Source: an uncultured Acetobacteroides sp. (GTDB lineage: Bacteria; Bacteroidota; Bacteroidia; Bacteroidales; ZOR0009). From it: 64,000 nucleotides of DNA. The stretch lies in contig NZ_OY782755.1 of NCBI RefSeq assembly GCF_963678165.1, positions 3,539,996 through 3,603,995 on the forward strand, written 5' to 3'. Shown piece after piece: positions 31,044 to 39,719 of the stretch (position 1 is its first letter; every line of letters begins with the position of its first letter). A program made the translations under genes and the position numbers. The notes below the pieces were generated by a model, which did not search any database, was not told the DNA's origin, and saw nothing but the letters and a program-made list of their open reading frames with translations.

Positions 31044-31117
31044 TGGATCATTTTTTTGCTTAACCTCAAAGCGCTTTAAGGACTTATTCCAGAAAAGCAT
31101 CTCCACCCCTATAGCGC

Positions 31118-31147
31118 AAAAAAGCCCGGATTGCTCCGGGCTTTTTT
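31118..31147. terminator. Strong bidirectional terminator hairpin
   Basis: AAAAAAGCCCGGA / TCCGGGCTTTTTT, 13 bp perfect, TTGC loop, with an A tract and a T tract. It stands 174 bp beyond the minus-strand lipoprotein gene and probably ends the RHS operon. Confidence 0.8.
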
Positions 31148-31320
31148 ATTTTCGTTTTATGGTATTATAAGACTGCTGCTTATGTTCGAGGCGATTACAA
31201 CCGAAATGAAGCGAACTCAGCATTAATTAAATCGCGCCGATCCAGTGCTTTTATTCTACACTTCGCCTTGCAAAAGGTATTACATATACAAGCCAGTCTT
31301 AATTCCTTATTTACATTGTT

Positions 31321-31803
31321 CTACTTTTTAAAATAATTTTGATAGGATACTTCAATATCAACAGGAGCCACAATAATTGGTTTTTCTTTCCCATTAAAAA
31401 GAATTATTTTCCAAGGACAGTCTCTCAATGAGTTTTTGTCAACAACTATAGTATCTCCTTTCAATATAAACCTATAAATGTTTGTTGAATCATTAACTAC
31501 ATATTTTGAAATACTTTTATTTTGATTCAAAAATGATTGTGCTGTTGTATTATAATAACCAGCATCTTCTTCAAATGTATTGTTCCCTTCTTTTTCCTTC
31601 TCGTTTAGAATGGAATCTAGTTCATTTTCAGTTGGCCTAACCCATATGATTACAGGTTCTGAATAAACAATATTTCGTAAGCTTTTTTGTTTTACAGAAT
31701 CAACCTTGGGGTTAATTTTATCAATATTCTGCTTGTCTTTGTTTGCAGAATTTGAACAACTTCCTAAAATCAGGAGTATAAAAACCAAGTACGTATTTTT
31801 CAT
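31321..31803 (-). CDS. Lipoprotein encoded directly after the RHS toxin-like gene (candidate immunity protein)
   Basis: A 160-residue AT-rich gene, no family recognised. The start at ATG 31803 gives MKNTYLVFILLILGSCSNSA with lipobox ILGSC, so the product is exported and lipid-anchored. The mature part is hydrophilic with a predicted beta-rich end (YRFILKGDTIVVDKNSLRDC, KPIIVAPVDIEVSYQN). It begins 13 bp after the RHS stop codon on the same strand. Position, base composition like the RHS tip, and periplasmic location suggest an immunity protein against a tip acting in the periplasm; this is inference. Confidence 0.6.
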   Translation of the reverse strand: MKNTYLVFILLILGSCSNSANKDKQNIDKINPKVDSVKQKSLRNIVYSEPVIIWVRPTENELDSILNEKEKEGNNTFEEDAGYYNTTAQSFLNQNKSISKYVVNDSTNIYRFILKGDTIVVDKNSLRDCPWKIILFNGKEKPIIVAPVDIEVSYQNYFKK

Positions 31804-31816
31804 GACCAATCAGTTT

Positions 31817-34800
31817 TTATTTTGGTAAATTGTTTTCAATTTTATAAACAGGTCCTGTAACAGGTAATATTACAGGTGTCTGTTGACTACTCTGACTTGT
31901 TGGAATTTCTGCATGTACCACACCATTTTCTAATCGAGTAACAATACTACTCTGATTATCTTTCAATTCATTACTAAATAATTTAGCAGCAACACCAGTC
32001 ATTGGCATGTCAATCGCATTTAGTTTAGAATAATTTGACGAAGAGTGAGTTGAAACAAATCCGACTTTTTCTGCAGTTTTTAACATTTCAGTTTTAATAT
32101 CCTTTGGGCTCATCCCTCCATCTTTTGCTTTTTGATAAGTTGCACAAACAGCATCGCCTTTTTTACCATATACTTCCTTTATTTGATATTCAGAACCTGT
32201 TTTTTCACAATTACTATACATCGCATTTATTTGAGATTTAGGATCGCGGTAGGTACTTGAAACAGTAACTGTTTTTACCCCTAAATTATCAGCTGATTTA
32301 TTAATTACATTTTTTGATTGCTGAGAAACATATTGCTCATCCTTTTTCTTTTGAAATTTAATATCAGCCATCCCATCTGGATCAATCATACTCAACGGAT
32401 CATTATGACAATATGCATATGTTGAAATGCTAAAGAACTTTTCAGATTTTGGATCCACAGAGTGCCACCTCCCCAACTCCGGGTCGTAGAACCGTGCGCC
32501 GTAATCGTACCAGCCGAAGGTGGTGCCGCCAATGCTCTGGTCCTGTAGTTCCTTGCCGTTGTAAAGGTAGCGGTTTCTATCGCTGTTTACAATATCCTCA
32601 AACGACTTGCCGAAGGGGTAGTAGTCGGTGGCCTGCGCTAGGGCTAGCGTTTGCCCAGCACCAGCCGCCTTGCTAAACATGGCGCGGGTGTTGCCTAGGT
32701 GGTCTTTCAGGTTATACTGATAGGTGCCGTTGCCCAGCACCATACCCTCCTCGTGTAGGGCATAGGCCAGCGTCTTGCGCTGGTCGTACACCATGCTGCC
32801 GTGGTAGTAGCGGGCGGAGCCGTCGGGGTTAGCTACCGCCAGCTTCACCCCGGTGGCATCGTAGGTGTAGCCTACGCTTTGGCCGCCCTTGCTCACGCTC
32901 TTAGGTAGATTCATCTCGTTGTACTGTATTGCAAACCCGTTGCGGCCGTCGGTGGTGGCGTTGCCGTTGGCGTCGTACTGGTAGGCGGCACCTCCGTTGA
33001 TGCTGAGCAGCCGGTTGCCGCTGTAGGCGTAGCCGTAGATGGTGGCGGTGCTAGCCCCATTGGTACGGGTTAGGTTGGTGATATTGCCGTTGACATCGTA
33101 GCCAAGGCTCTTCTCTGCGTAGGCATCGCTAGCCGTAAGCGCCTCGGTGGTGGCGTAACTGCTACCCGTAAGCCTATCCAGCCTGTCGTAGGCAAAGCCG
33201 TAGCCCTTCTTGTTCTGAGAACCGTCAACCATCTTGGTGCGCCACACCATAGAGGAGATGTTGCCGCCAAACAGAGGTTTTACATTGGCTCCTGCTACCT
33301 CAGGCGCTTCATACGCTAGGCTCATGGCGAAGAAGTCGTCCCCAGCAGTGTTGGGCTCGTTGATCTTGGTGAGCCAACCGCGGATGTTGTACTCGTAGTG
33401 CTGCTTCTGATCGGTGCCTCCGTACTTCTTTTGCAGCACGTGGCCAAGCGCATCGTAGGTGTAGGTGGCCACGGTTTCCTCCGTGCCGCTGTTCAGCTTC
33501 ACGTATAGCCCCTTCAGCAGCCCGCTGTCGTAGTACTTGTAGGTGCGCACCAGCGTGGTGTTATTGCCGTTAAACGTTTGCTCTTCCTTCACCTCATCGG
33601 GCTGCCCCACGAAGTTGAGCTTGCTGGATACGGTGATGCCATCGCCAGCCTTACCTCCATAGAGCTCCTTCTTGATGGTTTGGATTACCCTTCCCTTCTC
33701 GTCGTAGTAGGTGGTGGTGGTGCTCCAGGTGCTGGTGGTGAGCTCCCTTACGCGGCTCACCGTGGATAGCCCCGTAACGTTGGTAGCCACAACCTGATCG
33801 TACACCATACTACCTCCAAGTTTGGAGCCCCCACCGTTGTCGTAGCTATCGTAGAAGGTGTAGGTGAGCGCATCGAGCGTGCCATCTAAAGCTTTATTTC
33901 CACTGTCTACCCTAGGGAAACTACTCTTCGAGTATTCAACACCGCTGGGGGTGTCATACTGGGGCGAAGCGCTAAAGGCGGCATCCACGAGCTGCTGCAT
34001 TGCCGCTTGAGTAGCTACCCCGTTGGTTAGATAGCCCGTCTCCACGGGTCGGTTTAGCGCATCGTAGCGGGTGTATAGCCACTTGGGCGTTATACTACTA
34101 TTGGCATCCTTTGCAACTCGAAGATTCCCATCCTGTACCGCCACCAGCCTATCGCGGCCGTCGTACACCATATACACAGCCTCTACCCCGGGCAGTTTCT
34201 TTTTAATCATACGCCCGTACCCGTCGTACTCGTAGTAGTAGGCCAGCGCATCGAGCGACTCCATGGCTACGCCAGGTGCCGCCGAGAAGCCAGCCTGCCC
34301 CACAAAGCCAGGCTTTAGCGTTAGACTGGCTCCTGAGACTAGCAGGTACGCGGTGCTACTAGGGCTGTTCAGTTCCTGCGCCCCCTGCACCACGCTGGTG
34401 CCAGCGGGAATCCCCTTAGGAAGCCCCTTGGTATCGAGCGAGGCCATGTACTTAGGCGGTAGGACCCAGCGTAGGCGGCCAAAGTCGTCGTACACGTAGT
34501 CGGTGGTGGCATTTAGCCCATCAGCATCGGCCACCTTGCGTACTACGTGCCCCTCAAGATCCTTGTACTCTACCGTGGTGGTCTTATCCTCGTCCTGTAC
34601 CGCCGTGCGGTAGAGCGTGCCAGGTAGGTAGCACTGCCCGCCCGTAAGCGTACCGTTGTCGGCCACCGTCCATAGCACCACCTCGTCGGCCTTATTGGTG
34701 CCGTATGCCGTACTCACCGTGTGACCGCTACCTAATGCATAGGACGTACCGGGCGCGCTCTGCTCCACCACGCGGTTTAGCGGCGATCCATCGAAAACGG

Positions 34801-35242
34801 TCTCGCCATAGCCGGGCTGGTTGTTAAACTGGACGTTGTAAAAGGTAGTCTGATCGTTTAGTGCGGTACCCAAGTAGGCTCCGGCACCTGCCCCTTGCGC
34901 CTTGGGTAGCGGCAGGTACTGGCGGTATTCGCGCCCCATGCCGTCGTACACATGCGGGGTGATTTGGTCGTTGAAGGCGGAGCCGTCAGCGTTGGGTGTG
35001 GCCGCTACCCCTATGGTTTGTAGGGGTCGGCCTAGCCCGTCGTAGTACTCGATGGTGGCTCTCTGTTTTGCGGCAGGGAGCTTTAGCAGGTCAACCACAG
35101 TGGTGGTAGCCTCGCGGGGCGTGCGCTTGATGATGTAGTTCTGACCCGCAGTGGGGCTAACCTGGGCATGCAGCACCGAACCTACAAAAAGTAAAAGGCC
35201 CAGTACTAGATGCTTCTTTTCTGAAATATATTTTTTCGCCAT
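31817..35242 (-). CDS. Secreted DUF6443/RHS-repeat protein with variable C-terminal tip
   Basis: 1141 residues. A Sec signal (KHLVLGLLLFVGSVLHAQ) is followed by a DUF6443-like N-terminal domain (YIIKRTPREATTTVVDLLKL ... YYDGLGRPLQTIGV), many YD/RHS repeats (YEYDGYGRMIKK, YTYDALGHVLQKKY, YDANGNATTDG) and the conserved RHS core end YNGKELQD...YDYGARFYDPELGRWHSVDP. After DPDG a 184-residue tip follows (about 958-1141). The tip contains TVSSTYRDPKSQINAMY, STHSSSNYSKLNAIDM and VVHAEIP, i.e. Arg999, His1066, Asp1078 and His1110 in an order like the zinc peptidase M15 (VanY-like) fold. G+C drops sharply at about 32450, marking a swapped tip. Confidence 0.85.
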   Translation of the reverse strand: MAKKYISEKKHLVLGLLLFVGSVLHAQVSPTAGQNYIIKRTPREATTTVVDLLKLPAAKQRATIEYYDGLGRPLQTIGVAATPNADGSAFNDQITPHVYDGMGREYRQYLPLPKAQGAGAGAYLGTALNDQTTFYNVQFNNQPGYGETVFDGSPLNRVVEQSAPGTSYALGSGHTVSTAYGTNKADEVVLWTVADNGTLTGGQCYLPGTLYRTAVQDEDKTTTVEYKDLEGHVVRKVADADGLNATTDYVYDDFGRLRWVLPPKYMASLDTKGLPKGIPAGTSVVQGAQELNSPSSTAYLLVSGASLTLKPGFVGQAGFSAAPGVAMESLDALAYYYEYDGYGRMIKKKLPGVEAVYMVYDGRDRLVAVQDGNLRVAKDANSSITPKWLYTRYDALNRPVETGYLTNGVATQAAMQQLVDAAFSASPQYDTPSGVEYSKSSFPRVDSGNKALDGTLDALTYTFYDSYDNGGGSKLGGSMVYDQVVATNVTGLSTVSRVRELTTSTWSTTTTYYDEKGRVIQTIKKELYGGKAGDGITVSSKLNFVGQPDEVKEEQTFNGNNTTLVRTYKYYDSGLLKGLYVKLNSGTEETVATYTYDALGHVLQKKYGGTDQKQHYEYNIRGWLTKINEPNTAGDDFFAMSLAYEAPEVAGANVKPLFGGNISSMVWRTKMVDGSQNKKGYGFAYDRLDRLTGSSYATTEALTASDAYAEKSLGYDVNGNITNLTRTNGASTATIYGYAYSGNRLLSINGGAAYQYDANGNATTDGRNGFAIQYNEMNLPKSVSKGGQSVGYTYDATGVKLAVANPDGSARYYHGSMVYDQRKTLAYALHEEGMVLGNGTYQYNLKDHLGNTRAMFSKAAGAGQTLALAQATDYYPFGKSFEDIVNSDRNRYLYNGKELQDQSIGGTTFGWYDYGARFYDPELGRWHSVDPKSEKFFSISTYAYCHNDPLSMIDPDGMADIKFQKKKDEQYVSQQSKNVINKSADNLGVKTVTVSSTYRDPKSQINAMYSNCEKTGSEYQIKEVYGKKGDAVCATYQKAKDGGMSPKDIKTEMLKTAEKVGFVSTHSSSNYSKLNAIDMPMTGVAAKLFSNELKDNQSSIVTRLENGVVHAEIPTSQSSQQTPVILPVTGPVYKIENNLPK

Positions 35243-35305
35243 ATCTGTTACTAAAATTAGTACATGCTGCCCTTCAGGCGCCTGTATGTATGGTATTGCG
35301 TTTAG

Positions 35306-38300
35306 CTATTGATTCTTATCGTTGTAGTAGTTGTAGTCATTTTTCGATACAATATTACCCTTATCGTCCTTAACGCTCGTAAGCCGACCAAAACCATCGT
35401 ACTCGTAGTAGGTGGTAGCTCCGTTAGGGGTGGTTTTAGAAGTAATACCCACGAGCGGCCTATACGTATAGGTGGTAACTAGCACGTTGGTAGGAAATTC
35501 TTTGCGGATGCTGTTGTTTAGCGCCTTTAGGCGATCTCTCGTTGCAGCATCTGTTAGGTTGGTGTAGCTCTGCAGCTGGACTACCAAGCTTGTCTTTCCC
35601 GAAACATCATCGTATGTTGCATTATCGAACTGAGCCACAGGGTAGGTGCTGTTGTATCCCCAGATAAAAGAGGTAGAAGTTCCATTTTTCCTCTTTAGCT
35701 CCTTTATATAGCCATCACCTCCATAGCCAAATTGTTGTTCTTCACGATACCCCTTACCTTCGCTCCAAAGTGAATACCTAAAAGGACAATACACCCCATC
35801 GGAAGGATAATAGTACTCGAGCAGCCTACCCTCTTTTTGCCTATCATTTACAAAACGCTCTTCTTTTACAACAATTCCTGGCATATGTCCCATGTGCAGA
35901 TACAGATTCCCCGCTGCCGCTAGGTTGTATGGATAGTAGTACTTTTCGGTTACTATATCTCCGAAAGACCTCTTTGTGCTCTTCGACGATAGCTGCCCCA
36001 TCTCATCGTAGGCATAGCTGCTCTCCTCCGATATTGTGCCTTGGTCGGTATAACTCTTCACATACTCCTTCGTCTTAAAAATCTGGTAGGAATATATAGG
36101 GGAGACATACAGGTACCAATCATCAATTTCGTACACTAGAGGCCCAGAATCACGTGGTCCTACTCTACAACTAGACCAATGCTCATTATCATATTTCAAA
36201 AATGAGGAGTAATTTTTTGCAACAGTTTTTTGCTTCAAGTCCATATCAAAGGACTGCTCCTTTACCAGCTTCTCTTTGTCAAAGTAGCTCACCTTACTCA
36301 ACGATCCATTCAATGGCTTCTGCTCTACTCTAAAGATCACCCCCTCCTGCGAGAACACGGGTAAATCGTTACTGAAAATCTTGGTGGTTTTTCCATTTGA
36401 ATTCTCCTTCGAGTCAACCTCTTTAATCTCTACATTAGAGTAGCCGACTACAGGTCCATCGTATTGAATTATCGGTCTATCTGCTACATTTAGCTGGCTA
36501 ATAAAAAATTGGAATATACTTTTGCAGTCTTTTCCAGGTTGCCTACAAGAAGATACGTAGCTTAGAGGCACCATCAGCTTACCGTACGAATTCCCGTCGG
36601 CAGACTCATAGCAAAACACCTGTTTTTTCTGCAAGACACTATTGCTGTAGAAGCAAATCTGAGCAACCCGGCAACCTCCACCTATGCTATACTTACTATT
36701 TAAATTTGGCAGTGCATATTCGTGCCTTACCGAAGCGTATACATGCTGCGTAGGGTAAGGATAGACACTAGGAGTTCCTTCGGGGATGGCAGTTTGCACC
36801 ACCAAATTCACCCTTCGCCGTCTATCTGTAGTAAAGGTTACCTGTAACTCCCTATTCCAATCGTCAAACTGATTGGCGCTAAATTGGGCTAAGTAGGTCC
36901 ATGGGGTAGAGGACTTATCGACTAGAGATATCATTGTATTACCCTTAACGTTCGACAGGGGAACACAAGATGGTGGATACATGCACCTAAAGCTAGCGGA
37001 AAAAGTCACCCGTCTATCTGGTTCAATAAAAAATCCCTCATCCATATTTTTATTGGTTCGGTACTCATCTACCTTTTCCAGCACATTCGACTTTATCTCC
37101 TCTGCGCTCAAGCATCTGTAGTTCGAAAAGGCGTTGGGCTCATAGGCTATTGTCGTAGTCCCTCCTGTAGGGTATGTAATTTTGTTAAGTAAGCCCGCCT
37201 TCATAAATGTGGGGCTTGCACCTCTGTTGGCTCCACCGTTCGTCTTTTGCCGTTCTATAAAGGCCTCCCTTTTATTGTCATCTAGCAATGGGTACTCATA
37301 CTTCCCAAATCTAAAAGTAGGTACTAGTATGTTATTATTCTCCCCATTGTAGTACCCCCAATGGTCAATAGCTGTACTCTTCTTGTAGGGCAATGCTACA
37401 TTCTCATAGGCGAACGTGTACCTATTTACAGCATTGTCGTAAACAAAGCTGTACTTACCAGCATATTTTTTGAAATCGCCGCTCGATACCTGAAAGAGAG
37501 AATCCAGCCTAAGCCTCTTGCTAACTTGATCCTCTGTGAAATTCGAAAAGCTTTGATTGTACGGACTATATAAAAGAGATTTCTCTCTTGTGGACTTATT
37601 GCCCTCAAAGTAGCTATTAAATAGAACGTACATCTTTTTTAAGCCTCCATCGTACTTGGAGTAAACGCTTATGCTATCGAGCTTTCGAGGGGCATCCCCT
37701 TTTATATCCAACCGGGCGCTCAACCCGAATTTAACTAGCTCCGATTTTGTTTCAATGCTCTCCAAGTATACTGGAGACCCTGTATATTTATTAACTTGAT
37801 CAGATTGCAACCTAGCACCCTTTACAAGGTCTATATAGGCATTCTGGGTGTCATTCTCTTCTGTTCTTTCCGTAGTTCCTTCTGTAGACATAGACGGAAG
37901 TGGGGTATACGACAGCTTAAGATCCGAATTAAAGTAGCGAAACTGGATACAATCGTCCGCAGCCTTATCCGGGAATGCTATTTTAGTAAGGTAGTAGCTG
38001 TCGGAATAGGAGAATGCATCGCCTATCGTTTTAGAAGTTCTCTCAAGTTGGTTAAAATAGTATTTAATTCCAAGCTTATCGGTTATAATAAAAAAACCAT
38101 TTTCCCGTTCCACGGTTAGCAAATCAGCCTGGTTTAGGGCATGGTATTGATGATCTTGTCCTTCAACAAATCTCCCAGAATAGCCGCAAAAATTAAACGA
38201 AAAGAGATCGATTTGATTTTGACTATTAAATATGTAATAAAGGCTACCTCTCTCGGGTTTATCAATACTTCCAAAACTTGAAAAAGTATACTTCTGATGA

Positions 38301-38764
38301 AAGTCATGGTAATTCTCATTAAACAGCTCATGCAGCGTTTTTTTTGTATAAGACTGCATAAGCAAATCATCCAATTCTTGGTCTGTCTTTATTGGATTGC
38401 ACTCGGCGTCATTCATTCCGGCAGGAATGCAGTTAATTACACCACCAGCATTTAACAACCAGCCCAACCCAACAACGCTTGCTTCATCATCGGCCTTAAT
38501 ACCCCCAGAGTGGTATTGTAAGCTTATATCATGGGTATAATTCCCAACCTTCACGCTATGAATGGGAATAGTAATATCAGCGACTCCCGTATATTCAGAA
38601 ACTGGCACATCAACAAACTTCTGAAACATGGAGGCATCTGGGCTTAAAAATTTGGGAATTTGGTTTCCAACCTGATTGGCCAGCTGGGCCTTTAAAGCCA
38701 TAGGATTTAGCAGCACCCAGATAATTGCTGAGCACAAAAAGCACCGTTTAATACACAACCTCAT
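35306..38764 (-). CDS. Large secreted SpvB/TcB-like protein with terminal RHS repeats
   Basis: 1152 residues. The signal peptide MRLCIKRCFLCSAIIWVLLN...LKAQ is followed by a segment resembling the start of SpvB/TcB-type proteins (VSEYTGVADITIPIHSVKVG, YHSGGIKADDEASVVGLGW, LLNAGGVI), a long beta-rich middle with many Tyr and Asp, and YD/RHS repeats only at the end (YAYDEMGQLSSKS, YYEYDGFGRLTSVKDDKGN). It ends 63 bp before the RHS gene on the same strand, so the two are one operon. By analogy with Tc toxins, where TcB and the RHS part of TcC close into a hollow shell, the pair may build one cocoon; that is inference. Confidence 0.75.
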   Translation of the reverse strand: MRLCIKRCFLCSAIIWVLLNPMALKAQLANQVGNQIPKFLSPDASMFQKFVDVPVSEYTGVADITIPIHSVKVGNYTHDISLQYHSGGIKADDEASVVGLGWLLNAGGVINCIPAGMNDAECNPIKTDQELDDLLMQSYTKKTLHELFNENYHDFHQKYTFSSFGSIDKPERGSLYYIFNSQNQIDLFSFNFCGYSGRFVEGQDHQYHALNQADLLTVERENGFFIITDKLGIKYYFNQLERTSKTIGDAFSYSDSYYLTKIAFPDKAADDCIQFRYFNSDLKLSYTPLPSMSTEGTTERTEENDTQNAYIDLVKGARLQSDQVNKYTGSPVYLESIETKSELVKFGLSARLDIKGDAPRKLDSISVYSKYDGGLKKMYVLFNSYFEGNKSTREKSLLYSPYNQSFSNFTEDQVSKRLRLDSLFQVSSGDFKKYAGKYSFVYDNAVNRYTFAYENVALPYKKSTAIDHWGYYNGENNNILVPTFRFGKYEYPLLDDNKREAFIERQKTNGGANRGASPTFMKAGLLNKITYPTGGTTTIAYEPNAFSNYRCLSAEEIKSNVLEKVDEYRTNKNMDEGFFIEPDRRVTFSASFRCMYPPSCVPLSNVKGNTMISLVDKSSTPWTYLAQFSANQFDDWNRELQVTFTTDRRRRVNLVVQTAIPEGTPSVYPYPTQHVYASVRHEYALPNLNSKYSIGGGCRVAQICFYSNSVLQKKQVFCYESADGNSYGKLMVPLSYVSSCRQPGKDCKSIFQFFISQLNVADRPIIQYDGPVVGYSNVEIKEVDSKENSNGKTTKIFSNDLPVFSQEGVIFRVEQKPLNGSLSKVSYFDKEKLVKEQSFDMDLKQKTVAKNYSSFLKYDNEHWSSCRVGPRDSGPLVYEIDDWYLYVSPIYSYQIFKTKEYVKSYTDQGTISEESSYAYDEMGQLSSKSTKRSFGDIVTEKYYYPYNLAAAGNLYLHMGHMPGIVVKEERFVNDRQKEGRLLEYYYPSDGVYCPFRYSLWSEGKGYREEQQFGYGGDGYIKELKRKNGTSTSFIWGYNSTYPVAQFDNATYDDVSGKTSLVVQLQSYTNLTDAATRDRLKALNNSIRKEFPTNVLVTTYTYRPLVGITSKTTPNGATTYYEYDGFGRLTSVKDDKGNIVSKNDYNYYNDKNQ

Positions 38765-39189
38765 TTAAATAAATTATTATCGTAATATGCACATCATCTG
38801 TTTAAAATAGAGACCATTTACACAAACAAATCTATATTTCAACTTTTTGATGAATGGTTTAAGCTGATAAAAGTAGAATCTACTTTATTAATCACAGGTA
38901 AATCACATAAATTAATAACAAACATTAACATGTAAAAATACACATCAACCGAGAGTCTACATGCCTATGTCTGTAGGAAGATATTGGAGGTGAAGTTTTC
39001 GACAAAAAAATAGCACTATCAATCATACAAAATCAGCGCCCCGCATTTCGTGCTGTGTTGAGCAACTTTAGGTCGCTGCTAAAGTTCAACGAAATAACAA
39101 CCTTAGCAAAATGCAGTTCGGCACAACTAAACAACAACGAGTTTTTTACTTTTGGGCTACAGTTTGCAGGGTTTTACATAACCTATATT
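38765..39189. other. AT-rich upstream region of the RHS operon
   Basis: 425 bp without a credible frame. A minus-strand TAGATTTG box (38834-38827) matches TAnnTTTG and may be the operon promoter, though the -33 element is poor. Further out is an interrupted palindrome, GTTGA-gca-ACTTTAG ... CTAAAGT-TCAAC, around 39057-39090. Confidence 0.45.
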
Positions 39190-39405
39190 TATGAATACTG
39201 GTAGGCGTAGCCACTAGTGGTGGCTTTAATAGCCCCCTCCTCGTGTAGCACAAGGTTCAGCATTTTATCCTTGTTGTACACCATGCTGCCATGGTAGTAG
39301 CGGACGGTGCCGTCAGGTTGGCTACCGCCAGCATCGCCCTGGTGGCATCGTAGGTGTAACTTATGCCTTGGCCGGCCTTGCTCACGCTCTTGGGTAGGTT
39401 CAGCA
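39190..39405 (-). pseudogene. Orphan RHS core fragment, frameshifted
   Basis: On the minus strand, LNLPKSVSKAGQGISYTYDA and AMLAVAN are read in one frame, then PDGTVRYYHGSMVYNKDKML and VLHEEGAIKA in another. This matches the RHS gene's LPKSVSKGGQSVGYTYDATG...PDGSARYYHGSMVYDQ...LHEEGMV. The fragment is cut at both ends and has a frameshift near AVAN, so it is a non-functional remnant, likely a displaced or recombined copy of an RHS core. Confidence 0.8.
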
Positions 39406-39573
39406 TCGCCCCAAGATGCGTCGAACGCTGTTGCGTATTTACTACTGTGCGACAACAAAGCAACCTCCCATCATAAGATTTCCAAAAAAACATCACTAAA
39501 CAGCTTAACATTTTCCCCAACCAGCTGTTTTGACTGGCAAAACTGGAAGCATACTCGTCTGAGAGAATTATAG

Positions 39574-39680
39574 TATCATGACACAAGTATCAAGTATCAC
39601 GAGGCTAACGCCAGCTGTATTTAATGGTCTATACAAAATTTACGTCCCATTTCGTGATACATGTATCGTGTGTCGTGATA
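39574..39680. repeat. Imperfect inverted repeat (29-bp arms) before the 2-oxoacid dehydrogenase operon
   Basis: The left arm (39574-39602) and the reverse complement of the right arm (39652-39680) both start TCGTGATAC and end with GTGTC(A/G)TGATA. Each arm itself repeats GTATC/GATAC units. The spacer is 49 bp. The operon start is 40 bp further, so it may lie in the 5' untranslated region or at the promoter. Confidence 0.7.
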
Positions 39681-39719
39681 CAATAGATGATGAGATGCTA
39701 CAAAACTAACAGTAACGCT

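Noticed and set aside
30789-31106. Short plus (67 codons) and minus (66 codons) frames with heptad-like repeats
   Set aside because: They reflect the 21-bp periodicity of array B; other units of the array contain stops in these frames.
39001-39188. IS element remnant upstream of the RHS operon
   Set aside because: Only an interrupted palindrome is visible; no transposase frame, no matching terminal repeats and no target duplication.
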